NCBI RefSeq assembly: GCF_900155915.1
Contig: NZ_FTPO01000002.1
Span: 558,001-622,000, forward strand
Origin: Microbacterium sp. RU33B
GTDB taxonomy: Bacteria > Actinomycetota > Actinomycetes > Actinomycetales > Microbacteriaceae
Reading direction: 5' to 3'
DNA length: 64,000 bases
Below the pieces are notes generated by a model. The model did not search any database. It saw only the letters and a list, made by a program, of their open reading frames with translations, and was not told the origin of the DNA. Within the stretch, counting starts at the first letter, position 1. Every line of letters starts with the position of its first letter. Position numbers and translations under genes: made by a program. Shown piece after piece: positions 36,873-45,651 of this stretch.

Positions 36873-38102
36873 ATGGCTGACCCCGAAGCGCAGGACGAGA
36901 TCTCGACCCCCGAGTGGCACCGGGTGGTGGTGATCGGCGGTGGCAACGGGGGACTCGCCGTCGCCGGCCGGCTGAGGCGCTACGGCGTCGACGATGTCGT
37001 GGTCGTGGAGCCGCGCGACGTGCACGTCTACAAGCCGCTCCTCTCCCACGTCGCCGGGGGCACCGCGCCCGCCCACATCACGACGCGGCCGCAGGGCGAC
37101 GTGACCCCGAAGGGCGTCGAGTGGATCCGCGACGCCGCGACCGCCGTCGACCCCGCGGCATCCGTCGTCGAACTCGCCGGCGGACGGCGGCTGTCGTACG
37201 GCCAGCTCGTCCTCTGCCCCGGCATGCACTTCGCGTGGAGCCGGGTGCCCGGACTCGCCGAGGCGGTGTCGGCGCGCCAGGCCGTGTCGAACTACGAGCT
37301 CGACCTCGCCGTCGACGCGTCTGCGGCTCTGCGCGACATCCGCGAGGGCACCGTGGTCTTCGTGCAGCCGGAGGGGCCGGGCTCGTGCCTCGGCGCGGGG
37401 CAGAAGCCGATGTACCAGGCCTGCGCGTACTGGCGTGCCATCGGCGTGCTCGATCGGCTGCGGGTCGTGCTGGTCGTGGCCGACGACGCGGTGTTCGGCA
37501 TCCCCGAGATCGCCCGCGAGCTGGAGCGCAAGATCGACGAGTACGGCATCGAGCTGCGGACGGCGACGGAGCTGTCCGGTGTCGACGGCGCCGCGAAGAC
37601 CATCGAGCTCGCGACGCGCGGCGGCGGGACGGAGCAGCTCGACTACGACGTGCTGTGCGTCGAGCCGCCGCAGGTCGCTCCGGCCTGGCTCGCCTCGTCG
37701 GGGCTCGCCGTCCCGGGCGACGAGAAGGGCTGGATCGAGGTCGACGCCGAGACGCTGCGCCACCCGCGGTTCCCGGATGTCTGGGCCACCGGCGATGCGG
37801 CGGGCCTTCCCAGCGACCGCTCGGGCGGAGCGCTGCGGAAGCAGACCGCCGCCCTGGCGAAGAACATCGTGGCGGCGCTCCGCGGAGAGCGTCCCCCCGC
37901 CCGGTACAACGGCTACACGGTGTGTCCGTTCACCGTGTCGCGCGGCACCGTCGTCCTGGCCGAATACGACCACCGCGGCCGCCTGAAGCCCACGATCCCG
38001 TTCTGGCCGGCCATGTACCGCGAGAACAGGGCGTCATGGATCGTCGACCGGCACGTCTTCCCGTGGCTCTACTGGCACTTCATCCTGCAGGGCCGGATCT
38101 GA
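36873..38102 (+). CDS. Sulfide:quinone oxidoreductase, type II (SQRDL-like)
   Basis: A 409-residue FAD enzyme predicted to oxidise hydrogen sulfide and reduce the membrane quinone pool. The FAD fold is VVVIGGGNGGLAVAGRL. Cys172 in SCLGAGQKPMYQ aligns with the KCAGAPQK redox cysteine of type II SQRs. Cys351 in NGYTVCPFTV aligns with the YTSCPLVT cysteine. The C-terminus (FPWLYWHFILQGRI) is the amphipathic membrane-docking segment. NADH dehydrogenase II is the main alternative, but the two cysteines favour SQR. No persulfide dioxygenase or rhodanese is adjacent. Confidence 0.78.
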   Translation: MADPEAQDEISTPEWHRVVVIGGGNGGLAVAGRLRRYGVDDVVVVEPRDVHVYKPLLSHVAGGTAPAHITTRPQGDVTPKGVEWIRDAATAVDPAASVVELAGGRRLSYGQLVLCPGMHFAWSRVPGLAEAVSARQAVSNYELDLAVDASAALRDIREGTVVFVQPEGPGSCLGAGQKPMYQACAYWRAIGVLDRLRVVLVVADDAVFGIPEIARELERKIDEYGIELRTATELSGVDGAAKTIELATRGGGTEQLDYDVLCVEPPQVAPAWLASSGLAVPGDEKGWIEVDAETLRHPRFPDVWATGDAAGLPSDRSGGALRKQTAALAKNIVAALRGERPPARYNGYTVCPFTVSRGTVVLAEYDHRGRLKPTIPFWPAMYRENRASWIVDRHVFPWLYWHFILQGRI

Positions 38103-38112
38103 GCCGCCGCGT

Positions 38113-38955
38113 TCAGAAGATCATGGGCCGATCGTCGTCGTCGTCGGGCCCGGTCAGGTCGAGGTCGACGACCACGGGAACGTGGTCGCTGGGGATCTCG
38201 CCCTTGCGCTCGTCGCGGTGGATCGCCGCGCCCGTGACGGACTCGGCGAGCGCGTGCGACCCGAGGATGAAGTCGATGCGCATGCCCTCGTTGCGGGGGA
38301 AGCGCAGGCGCTTGTAGTCCCAGTACGTGTAGCCCGACGGCACGAGCGGACGAACGACGTCGGTGAGCCCTGCCGATTCGAGTGCCGCGAAGGCCGCGCG
38401 CTCGGGGGCCGAGACGTGGGTCGAGAAGCCCGCGACCACCGTCGGATCGCCGTTGTCGGCATCCGTCGGCGCGATGTTGAAGTCGCCCACGAGCGCGAGC
38501 GCCAGGTCGGGGTTCTGCTCGAGCGAATCCGACGTGTACTGCGCGAGGGCCGACAGCCAGTCGAGCTTGTAGAAGTAGTGCGGATCCTCCAGGGAGCGGC
38601 CGTTGGGCACGTACAGGCTCCACACCTTGACCCCGCCGACGGTCGCGCCGATCGCGCGGGCCTCCTGCGGAGCATCCGGACCCTGGTGGTCCTTCGAGAA
38701 GCCCGGCATACCGGGGAACGCGAGCTCGACGTCGTCGATCGGCACCCGGCTCGCGATCGCGACGCCGTTCCACTGGCTGAGTCCGTGCGCGACGACCTCG
38801 TAGCCCGCCGCCTCGAACTCCGCGTACGGGAACTGCTCGGGCTTGCACTTGATCTCCTGCATCGCGAGCACGTCGACGTGCTCGCGCACCGCGAACTCGA
38901 CCGTGCGGGCGACGCGAGCGCGGATGGAATTGACGTTCCAGGTGGCCAGACGCAT
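38113..38955 (-). CDS. xthA: Exodeoxyribonuclease III (AP endonuclease)
   Basis: A 280-residue exonuclease-endonuclease-phosphatase-fold enzyme that nicks DNA at abasic sites and removes 3' blocks in base-excision repair. Signatures are WNVNSIRAR, the metal ligand in LAMQEIKC, LYVPNGRS, the catalytic VGDFNIAPTDAD and the SDHVPV terminus. The length is normal. TAGGCT lies 7 nt before the ATG on the minus strand. Confidence 0.95.
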   Translation of the reverse strand: MRLATWNVNSIRARVARTVEFAVREHVDVLAMQEIKCKPEQFPYAEFEAAGYEVVAHGLSQWNGVAIASRVPIDDVELAFPGMPGFSKDHQGPDAPQEARAIGATVGGVKVWSLYVPNGRSLEDPHYFYKLDWLSALAQYTSDSLEQNPDLALALVGDFNIAPTDADNGDPTVVAGFSTHVSAPERAAFAALESAGLTDVVRPLVPSGYTYWDYKRLRFPRNEGMRIDFILGSHALAESVTGAAIHRDERKGEIPSDHVPVVVDLDLTGPDDDDDRPMIF

Positions 38956-38962
38956 GGTGTCC

Positions 38963-38968
38963 AGCCTA
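38963..38968 (-). promoter_or_regulatory. -10 hexamer TAGGCT, leaderless start of xthA
   Basis: TAGGCT on the minus strand ends 7 nt before the ATG at 38955. Confidence 0.5.
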
Positions 38969-38995
38969 CGGTCGACCGCCGACGCCGCGTCGCCG

Positions 38996-40399
38996 CTACA
39001 GCGCCTTGAGGATGTCCTCCACCCGCTCCTTCGCGTCGCCGAAGAGCATCTGCGCGTTGTCGCGGAAGAACAGCGGGTTCTGCACGCCGGCGTAGCCCGA
39101 GGCCATGGAGCGCTTGAACACGATGACGTTGCCCGCCTCCCACACCCGCAGCACCGGCATGCCGGCGATCGGCGAGCCCGGGTCTTCCGCGGCGGACGGG
39201 TTCACGGTGTCGTTCGCCCCGATCACGAGAACGACGTCGGTCTGCGACAGGTCGTCGTTGATCTCGTCCATCTCGAGGACGATGTCGTAGGGCACCTTGG
39301 CCTCGGCGAGCAGCACGTTCATGTGCCCCGGAAGGCGTCCGGCGACGGGGTGGATGCCGAACTTCACGTCGACGCCGCGCTCGCGGAGCCGCTGCACGAG
39401 GTTCGCGACGCCGTGCTGCGCCTGAGCGACGGCCATGCCGTAGCCGGGGGTGATGACGACGGTGGATGCTCCGGTGAGCATGTCGGCGACCGATTCGGCG
39501 TCGATCTCGCGGTGCTCGCCGTAGTCCGCGTCGTCGCCGCTCGGCGCCTCGATGCCGAACCCTCCCGCGATGACCGAGAGGAACGAGCGGTTCATCGCCT
39601 TGCACATGATGTAGCTCAGGTACGCACCCGACGAGCCCACGAGCGCGCCCGTGACGATCAGCAGGTCGTTGTTGAGCAGGAAGCCCGCTGCGGCGGCGGC
39701 CCATCCGGAGTAGCTGTTGAGCATCGAGACGACGACCGGCATGTCGCCGCCGCCGATCGAGGCCACGAGGTGCCAGCCGAGCGCGAGGGCGAGGAGGGTG
39801 ACGGCGATCAGCAGCCACAGCTCGGGTGTGACGACGTACCAGACCGTCAAGGCGACGAACGCGACGAGGGCGCCGATGTTGAGGGCGTTCTTCCCCGGAA
39901 GCATGAGCGGCTTCGACGAGATGCGCGCCGAGAGCTTGAGGAACGCGACGATCGACCCGATGAAGGTCACTCCGCCGATGAAGACGCCGATGAACACCTC
40001 GGCGTGGTGGATGTCGGCGAGCGTCCCGGTGAGACCGGTGTCGTAGAGCGCGCCGTTCCAGCCGACGAGCACGGCCGCGAGGCCGACGAACGAGTGCAGG
40101 AGAGCGATGAGCTCCGGCATCCCGGTCATCTCCACGACGCGTGCGCGCCACAGGCCGATCGCGCCGCCGACGAGCACCGCGACCACGAGGAGAGTGAGGC
40201 CCACGAGCGCGGCCGGGTCGCCCCAGGCCTGGGCTGCGGTGAGCCACACCGTCGAGACGAGCGCGATCGCCATGCCGACGATGCCGTAGGCGACGCCGCG
40301 GCGGCTGGTCTCGTGCTTGCTGAGGCCGGCGAGGCTCAGGATGAACAGCAGCGCGGCGACGATGTACGCGGCGCCGGCGACGGAGGCGGCGAGGGTCAC
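38996..40399 (-). CDS. pntB: NAD(P) transhydrogenase subunit beta
   Basis: A 467-residue subunit of the proton-pumping transhydrogenase that reduces NADP+ with NADH. About nine transmembrane helices (residues 5-265) are followed by the NADP-binding domain III. That domain has [36 protein letters not shown] and [15 protein letters not shown]. Its GTG overlaps the pntA stop as GTGA, indicating coupled synthesis. Confidence 0.97.
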   Translation of the reverse strand: MTLAASVAGAAYIVAALLFILSLAGLSKHETSRRGVAYGIVGMAIALVSTVWLTAAQAWGDPAALVGLTLLVVAVLVGGAIGLWRARVVEMTGMPELIALLHSFVGLAAVLVGWNGALYDTGLTGTLADIHHAEVFIGVFIGGVTFIGSIVAFLKLSARISSKPLMLPGKNALNIGALVAFVALTVWYVVTPELWLLIAVTLLALALGWHLVASIGGGDMPVVVSMLNSYSGWAAAAAGFLLNNDLLIVTGALVGSSGAYLSYIMCKAMNRSFLSVIAGGFGIEAPSGDDADYGEHREIDAESVADMLTGASTVVITPGYGMAVAQAQHGVANLVQRLRERGVDVKFGIHPVAGRLPGHMNVLLAEAKVPYDIVLEMDEINDDLSQTDVVLVIGANDTVNPSAAEDPGSPIAGMPVLRVWEAGNVIVFKRSMASGYAGVQNPLFFRDNAQMLFGDAKERVEDILKAL

Positions 40400-41937
40400 T
40401 GCGCGTCACCCTTCGAGAACATCGCGAGCATCCGCCGGGTGACGGCGAACCCTCCGAAGATGTTGATGCTGGCCAGCAGCACGGCCAGGGCGGCCAGCAG
40501 CTGCACGGCGAGGCTGGGGGCGGTGATCTGCACCATCGCGCCGACCACGATGATGCCCGAGATCGCGTTCGTGACGCTCATCAGCGGCGTGTGCAGGGCG
40601 TGCGCGACGTGGCCGATGACGTAGAACCCCACGACGACCGACAGTGTCAGCACGAGGAAGTGCTGCGGCAGCGGCGCGGGCGCGAACGCGCAGACGAGGA
40701 ACAGGGCGGCGATGCCGGCGGCGATGAGTCCGCTCTTCGCGGCGGCCGACATCGGCTTCTTCGCGGTCTGCGAGGATGCTCCGACAGGCTCCGGGGTCGC
40801 GGGCTTCGCCGCCGACACCTGCGCCGGCGGGGGAGGCCACGTCACGGCGCCCGCGCGCACGACCGTGACCGATCGCTGCACGATGTCGTCGAAGTCGAGC
40901 GACAGCGCGCCGTCCTTGCCCGGGGTGAGCAGCTTCAGCAGGTTCAGCAGGTTCGTGCCGTACAGCTGCGACGCCTGCTGCGGCAGCCGACCCGCGAGAT
41001 CGGTGTAGCCGAGGATCGTGACGCCGTTCGCCGTGACGACCCTCTCGCCGGCGACTGAGCCCGCCACGTTGCCGCCCTGGGCGGCCGCCATGTCGACGAT
41101 GACCGAACCGGGCTTCATGGTCGCGACGTCCGCCTCGGTGATGAGGCGCGGCGCCGCACGGCCGGGGATGAGGGCGGTGGTGATGATGATGTCGACGTCG
41201 GCGGCCTGCTCGGAGTAGATCTCCGCAGCCCGACGGTCGTACGCCTCGCTCGTGGCCTTCGCGTATCCGTCGGTGGACTGCTCCACGACGACGTCGACGG
41301 GCAGGTACGTGCCGCCGATCGAAGCGACCTGATCGCCCACCTCCGGGCGCGGATCGGTCGCCCGCACGATCGCACCGAGGCTCGACGCCGCGCCGATCGC
41401 GGCGAGGCCCGCGACCCCCGCGCCGGCGACGAGCACCTTCGCGGGCGGCACCTTGCCGGCCGCGGTCACCTGACCGGTGAAGAACCGGCCGAACTCGTTA
41501 GCGGCCTCCACGACCGCGCGGTACCCGGCGATGTTTGCCATCGAGCTCAGCACGTCCATCGACTGGGCGCGCGAGATGCGCGGGACGGCATCCATCGCGA
41601 TCGCCGTGATGCCGCGGGTCGCGAGCGCCTCGACCAGGTCGGGGCGCAGCGCCGGGCTCAGCAGGCCGATGAGCGTCGCACCATCGGCGAGCCGGTCGAT
41701 CTCCCCCCGCGTGGGCGGCTCGACCTTCAGCACGATCGGCGACGACCACGCCGCGTCGCCGTCGACGATCGTCGCGCCCGCCGCAGCGAACGCCGCGTCG
41801 GGGAACGACGATGCGGCGCCCGCTTCCGTCTCGACGACCACCTCGTAGCCGAGGGCGATGATCTTGGGAACAGTGGTCGGTGTCGCCGCGACCCGGCTTT
41901 CGCCGGGGCGCTCGGCGACGATGCCGATCCGCGTCAT
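40396..41937 (-). CDS. pntA: NAD(P) transhydrogenase subunit alpha (fused PntAA-PntAB)
   Basis: A 513-residue subunit with the NAD-binding domain I (residues 1-370). Motifs include [32 protein letters not shown] and [14 protein letters not shown] Pro/Ala-rich linker follows, then four C-terminal helices (about 405-505) with the conserved [14 protein letters not shown]. The fused arrangement is the E. coli-like two-gene form. A GACAGGAG ribosome-binding site precedes the ATG. A TACAGT hexamer at 41998-42003 (minus) may be the promoter. Confidence 0.97.
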   Translation of the reverse strand: MTRIGIVAERPGESRVAATPTTVPKIIALGYEVVVETEAGAASSFPDAAFAAAGATIVDGDAAWSSPIVLKVEPPTRGEIDRLADGATLIGLLSPALRPDLVEALATRGITAIAMDAVPRISRAQSMDVLSSMANIAGYRAVVEAANEFGRFFTGQVTAAGKVPPAKVLVAGAGVAGLAAIGAASSLGAIVRATDPRPEVGDQVASIGGTYLPVDVVVEQSTDGYAKATSEAYDRRAAEIYSEQAADVDIIITTALIPGRAAPRLITEADVATMKPGSVIVDMAAAQGGNVAGSVAGERVVTANGVTILGYTDLAGRLPQQASQLYGTNLLNLLKLLTPGKDGALSLDFDDIVQRSVTVVRAGAVTWPPPPAQVSAAKPATPEPVGASSQTAKKPMSAAAKSGLIAAGIAALFLVCAFAPAPLPQHFLVLTLSVVVGFYVIGHVAHALHTPLMSVTNAISGIIVVGAMVQITAPSLAVQLLAALAVLLASINIFGGFAVTRRMLAMFSKGDAQ

Positions 41938-42061
41938 GGGGAGCTCCTGTCAGGCGGGGAGCCGAGGTCGCTGTGCGGCCACGGCATCCGTCTTCCGACT
42001 GTAGAGCCGTCGCGCCCGACGGGCGCGATCCGAGCGCGTGAATAACATCGGATGCCCCTCC

Positions 42062-42067
42062 TAGACT
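42062..42067 (+). promoter_or_regulatory. -10 hexamer TAGACT, leaderless start of pyrE
   Basis: TAGACT ends 7 nt before the ATG at 42075. Confidence 0.5.
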
Positions 42068-42074
42068 CGTTCGC

Positions 42075-42653
42075 ATGACCGCCGCCTCCACGCCCGAGCT
42101 CGAAGCCGACCGCCAGTACCTCATCGCCCTGATCGAGGACGAGGCGGTGTTCCACGGCGACTTCACCCTGTCCAGCGGCAAGAAGGCGACGTACTACGTC
42201 GACATGCGCAAGCTCACCCTCGACCATCGCGCCGCTCCGGCGATCGGGCGCATCATGCTCGACCTCATCCGCGACGTCGACGGAGTCGTGGCGGTGGGCG
42301 GGCTGACCCTGGGCGCCGACCCGATCGCCAACGCCGTCATGCACGAGTCGGCGCGCACGCCTCGACCGCTGGACGCGTTCGTCGTGCGCAAGGAGCCCAA
42401 GGACCACGGCCGCGGGCGTCAGGTGGAGGGGGCGGATGTCGCGGGCAAGCGCGTCGTCGTGCTCGAAGACACGTCGACCACGGGCCAGTCGGCGCTGAAG
42501 GCGGTCGAGGCGCTGCGCCGCGAGGGAGCCGAGCCTGTCGCGGTCGCGGTCATCGTCGACCGCAAGACCGGCGCGCAGGCGGCGATCGAAGAGGCCGGGC
42601 TGCGGTGGCTCGCCGCGATCGACCTCGACGACCTCGGGCTCGACGCGCAGTAG
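42075..42653 (+). CDS. pyrE: Orotate phosphoribosyltransferase
   Basis: A 192-residue enzyme that joins orotate and PRPP to make OMP in pyrimidine biosynthesis. The PRPP loop is VVVLEDTSTTGQSALKAVE, with the N-terminal FHGDFTLSSGKKATYYVDMR block of OPRTs (here FTLSSGKKATYYVDMR). It stands alone, away from the main pyr operon, as is usual in this group. Confidence 0.96.
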   Translation: MTAASTPELEADRQYLIALIEDEAVFHGDFTLSSGKKATYYVDMRKLTLDHRAAPAIGRIMLDLIRDVDGVVAVGGLTLGADPIANAVMHESARTPRPLDAFVVRKEPKDHGRGRQVEGADVAGKRVVVLEDTSTTGQSALKAVEALRREGAEPVAVAVIVDRKTGAQAAIEEAGLRWLAAIDLDDLGLDAQ

Positions 42654-42656
42654 CGC

Positions 42657-42851
42657 TCAGCCGCGCAGGGCGGGCAGCTGCGAGGCGAGGGCGAGCAGCA
42701 CGCCCGCTGTCACCAGCACGATGATCGCGATGCGCGTGCCCCCGCGACCGACGCCGTCGACCCCGGCGGTCTTGTTCCGCTGCCAGAGCACGGCGGCGCC
42801 GATCAGGCAGAGGAACGCCAGCAGGACGACCCCGAGCGACAGCGGTGCCAT
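42657..42851 (-). CDS. 64-residue membrane protein, second of a tiny gene pair
   Basis: A short protein with two transmembrane helices (SLGVVLLAFLCLIGAAVLW and IAIIVLVTAGVLLALASQL) joined by a Gly-rich, basic loop. Its ATG at 42851 overlaps the stop of the upstream 36-residue gene as TGATG, so the two are translationally coupled. The family is unknown. Confidence 0.65.
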   Translation of the reverse strand: MAPLSLGVVLLAFLCLIGAAVLWQRNKTAGVDGVGRGGTRIAIIVLVTAGVLLALASQLPALRG

Positions 42852-42961
42852 CACTGATCGTCCTTGTCGCGGCGCATGTACTGCACCACGAGCGCGATGA
42901 TCGTGCCGAGGATCACGATGCCGGTGGCCGCGAACAGCAGATTCTGCTCGAAAGCGTTCAT
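42851..42961 (-). CDS. 36-residue single-helix membrane protein
   Basis: It begins MNAFEQNLLFAATGIVILGT, forms one transmembrane helix (about residues 8-28) and ends in a charged tail (YMRRDKDDQ). A GGAAGGGAAG ribosome-binding site precedes the ATG, and the stop overlaps the next gene (TGATG). The pairing of two small membrane peptides suggests subunits or regulators of a membrane complex, but there is no direct evidence for a partner. Confidence 0.6.
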   Translation of the reverse strand: MNAFEQNLLFAATGIVILGTIIALVVQYMRRDKDDQ

Positions 42962-43137
42962 GGGGCGCTTCCCTTCCGCGGCCTCGGCCACGATCTCCGC
43001 ACTGCGCGCCGCGCGGGTTTCGGGTCGCCGCGCGGGATCCGCCAGGGCGCGCTCGGGCGCGCTCGGGGGATGCGTCCCATGTTGTCCGTGCCGGGGGGTG
43101 CGCGTCTAGAGGCTCGGCGTGAACTTCTCCCGACGGC

Positions 43138-43947
43138 TCAGACGCCTTCGGGCATCTCCGACTCCCAGGGCTCGGCCGACACCAGGTCGGCGACCGATTC
43201 GAGCACCTCGTCGGGGCGGAACGGGTACCGCTCGATCTCGGCGCGGTCGCTGATGCCGGTGAGCACGAGCACGGAGTGCAGCCCCGCCTCGATGGCGGCC
43301 ACGACGTCGGTGTCCATGCGGTCGCCGATCATCCCGGTGTTCTCGGAGTGGGCGCCGATCCGGTTCATCGCGGAGCGGAACATCATCGGGTTCGGCTTTC
43401 CGACGACGTAGGGCGCCTTGCCCGTCGCCGTCGTGATCAGTGCGGCGAACGAGCCCGTCGCGGGGACCACTCCGGAGGGGGTGGGGCCCGTGGCATCCGG
43501 GTTCGTGATGATGAACCGGGCGCCGGCGTTGATGAACCGGATGGCCTTCGTGATCGCCTCGAACGAGTACTGCCGGGTCTCGCCGACCACGACGTAGTCG
43601 GGCTGGGTCTCGGTCATGATGTAGCCCGCCTCGTGCAGCGCGGTCGTCAGACCGGCCTCGCCGATCACGAACGCGGTGCCACCGGGGAGCTGCGATTTGA
43701 GGAACTCCGCCGTCGCGAGGGCGGACGTCCAGATGCGCTCCTCCGGCACGTCCAGTCCCGACCGGCGCAGCCGCGCGCTCAGGTCGCGCGGCGTGAAGAT
43801 CGGATTGTTCGTCAGCACGAGGAACGGGGTGGCCGAATCGCGCCACTGCGCCAGCAGTTCGGCGGCGCCCACCACGGGACGGTTCTCATGGACGAGCACG
43901 CCGTCCATGTCGGTCAGCCAGCATTCGACATCGGCGCGGGTCCGCAT
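43138..43947 (-). CDS. HAD-IIA-family sugar/nucleotide phosphatase (NagD-like)
   Basis: A 269-residue HAD phosphatase. The nucleophile motif is LTDMDGVLV, motif II is LVLTNN, and motifs III/IV are KPNPMMFRSA and MIGDRMDTDVVAA. A C2-type cap inserted in the middle places it in the HAD-IIA (NagD/4-nitrophenylphosphatase) group, which dephosphorylates small phosphates such as UMP or phosphoglycolate. TAGGCT lies 6 nt before the ATG on the minus strand. Confidence 0.93.
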   Translation of the reverse strand: MRTRADVECWLTDMDGVLVHENRPVVGAAELLAQWRDSATPFLVLTNNPIFTPRDLSARLRRSGLDVPEERIWTSALATAEFLKSQLPGGTAFVIGEAGLTTALHEAGYIMTETQPDYVVVGETRQYSFEAITKAIRFINAGARFIITNPDATGPTPSGVVPATGSFAALITTATGKAPYVVGKPNPMMFRSAMNRIGAHSENTGMIGDRMDTDVVAAIEAGLHSVLVLTGISDRAEIERYPFRPDEVLESVADLVSAEPWESEMPEGV

Positions 43948-43953
43948 GCGGCC

Positions 43954-43959
43954 AGCCTA
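43954..43959 (-). promoter_or_regulatory. -10 hexamer TAGGCT, leaderless start of HAD phosphatase gene
   Basis: TAGGCT on the minus strand ends 6 nt before the ATG at 43947. Confidence 0.5.
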
Positions 43960-43989
43960 GCGACGCACCGGCGCGCGCGCCCGAACGGA

Positions 43990-43995
43990 TAGGGT
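43990..43995 (+). promoter_or_regulatory. -10 hexamer TAGGGT, leaderless start of SDR gene
   Basis: TAGGGT ends 6 nt before the GTG at 44002. Confidence 0.5.
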
Positions 43996-44001
43996 CGAGG
44001 C

Positions 44002-44961
44002 GTGGCGCGCGACGCATGGGATCCGCAGCAGCTGCCCGACCTCACGGGCCGTCGGTATCTCGTGACGGGTTCGAACGCCGGCCTGGGCTACTTCTCCTGC
44101 GAGCAGCTCGTGCGCGCCGGCGCCCGCGTCGTCATGACGGGGCGCAACCCCAACCGGCTCTCCGCAGCCCGAGCGGCACTGCACCGCCGTGTCGACGAAG
44201 CCGAAGGCCGTGTCGAGACCCTCATCCTCGATACGAGCAACCTCGGTTCGGTGCGCGCCGCCGCGGCGTCGGCGGCGACCTCCGGGCCCGTGCACGGCGT
44301 GCTCCTCAACGCCGGGATCACGCATCCGCCGAAGCAGCGCGAGACGACGCCCGACGGCATCGAGCTCGTCTTCGCCACGAACGCCCTCGGCCACTTCGGG
44401 CTCGCCGGCGAGCTGCTCCTCCCGCTCGCGAAGACGGGTGGGCGCCTGGTGTGGCTCGGCAGCCTGTCGACCACGATCTCGCCCTACGACCCGGTCGATC
44501 CGCAGCTCGTCGAGGGCTACACGGCCTGGCGCGCGTACGTGCAGTCCAAGGTCGCCACGACCTCCCTCGGCTTCGAGGCCGACCGGCGGCTGCGCGCCGC
44601 GGGGGTGTCGGTGAGCAGCCTGGTCGCCCACCCCGGCTATTCGATCGGCGGGCGCACGCCCGGCATCCAGGGCGTGAACCAGCCCTCGCGCCTCAAGCGG
44701 TTCGCCGACAACCTGCAGGGCCCCATGACGCAGTCCAAGGAGCACGGTGCGTGGCCGCTCGTGCGCGCCCTGATCGATCCGGATGCCGAGGGCGGCCAGT
44801 TCTACGGTCCGCAGCGCCTCACCCGGGGTGCGCCTCAGGTCGCCCGCCCGTCGAAGATCACACGCGACCCCGAGATCGCCGCCCGGCTATGGGAGTTCTG
44901 CGAGCGCACCGCCCGCGTGCAGTGGCCGTTCGAGAAGGCCGCGAAGGTCCGTCGGCGCTGA
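44002..44961 (+). CDS. Short-chain dehydrogenase/reductase (SDR)
   Basis: A 319-residue Rossmann-fold oxidoreductase of the retinol-dehydrogenase-like SDR group. The cofactor loop is VTGSNAGLGYFS, preceding MTGRNPNRLS, the dinucleotide strand is VLLNAGI, and the catalytic YVQSK (Y-x3-K) is preceded by WLGSLST. About 60 extra C-terminal residues extend beyond classical SDRs. The substrate is unknown, and NADP preference is suggested by GRNPNR. Confidence 0.9.
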   Translation: MARDAWDPQQLPDLTGRRYLVTGSNAGLGYFSCEQLVRAGARVVMTGRNPNRLSAARAALHRRVDEAEGRVETLILDTSNLGSVRAAAASAATSGPVHGVLLNAGITHPPKQRETTPDGIELVFATNALGHFGLAGELLLPLAKTGGRLVWLGSLSTTISPYDPVDPQLVEGYTAWRAYVQSKVATTSLGFEADRRLRAAGVSVSSLVAHPGYSIGGRTPGIQGVNQPSRLKRFADNLQGPMTQSKEHGAWPLVRALIDPDAEGGQFYGPQRLTRGAPQVARPSKITRDPEIAARLWEFCERTARVQWPFEKAAKVRRR

Positions 44962-44986
44962 CCGCCGCCCGGACGCCCGGCTGCCG

Positions 44987-45628
44987 CTACGCGGTGAGCC
45001 AGACCGCGTCGGCTGCCCCGGCGGGCAGCGCGAAGGGCTCGCCGTCGTCGATCGCGGCGGTGGCGGCATCCGTCACCCGCACGGTGCGCCCCACGTCGAT
45101 GCCCGCGTCCACGAGCGCGCGCAGCAGGGTGGGGTCGCGGTCGCTCACGCGCAGCACGCGGCCGACGTGGCCGGGGGCGGCGTCGCCCAGCCGCACGAAC
45201 GGCTCGCGGCGCACGACGCCCGAGGCATCCGGGATCGCATCGCCGTGCGGATCGAACCGCGGGCGACCGAGCCGCTCGTCGATGCCCTCCAGCAGCCGGT
45301 CGCTCAGGGCGTGCTCGAGGATCTCGGCCTCGTCGTGCACTTCATCCCAGCCGTACCCGAACTCGCGCACGAGCCACGTCTCGACCAGGCGGTGCCGCCG
45401 CACGATCGCCGCCGCGCGACGCTCGCCCTCGGCGGTCAGTCCGATCGGGCCGTAGGGCCGGTGGGTCACGAGTCCCTGCGCGGCGAGCTTCTGCACCATC
45501 TCCGTCACGCTCGACGGCGCGAGGCCGAGGACCAGCGCGAGCTGGGACGGCGTGATGCGATCGCTCTGCCACTCGGTGTGGTGGTAGATCGTCTTGAGGT
45601 AGTCGTCGATCGCGACGGACGTCGGCAC
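44987..45628 (-). CDS. mntR: Manganese-dependent regulator MntR (DtxR family)
   Basis: A 213-residue metalloregulator. The winged helix (residues 1-70) includes DYLKTIYHHTEW and GLAPSSVTEMVQKLAAQGL. The dimer and metal domain has HRLVETWLVREFGYGWDEVH and EAEILEHALSDRL, and a C-terminal SH3-like FeoA domain (about 150-213) follows. It lies just downstream of mntH on the same strand with its own TAGCCT box. Two palindromes upstream of mntH are its probable operators. Confidence 0.9.
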   Translation of the reverse strand: MPTSVAIDDYLKTIYHHTEWQSDRITPSQLALVLGLAPSSVTEMVQKLAAQGLVTHRPYGPIGLTAEGERRAAAIVRRHRLVETWLVREFGYGWDEVHDEAEILEHALSDRLLEGIDERLGRPRFDPHGDAIPDASGVVRREPFVRLGDAAPGHVGRVLRVSDRDPTLLRALVDAGIDVGRTVRVTDAATAAIDDGEPFALPAGAADAVWLTA

Positions 45629-45634
45629 CGCCCC

Positions 45635-45640
45635 AGGCTA
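45635..45640 (-). promoter_or_regulatory. -10 hexamer TAGCCT, leaderless start of mntR
   Basis: On the minus strand TAGCCT ends 6 nt before the GTG at 45628, inside the 23-bp mntH-mntR gap. Confidence 0.5.
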
Positions 45641-45651
45641 TCGGGCCGCGG

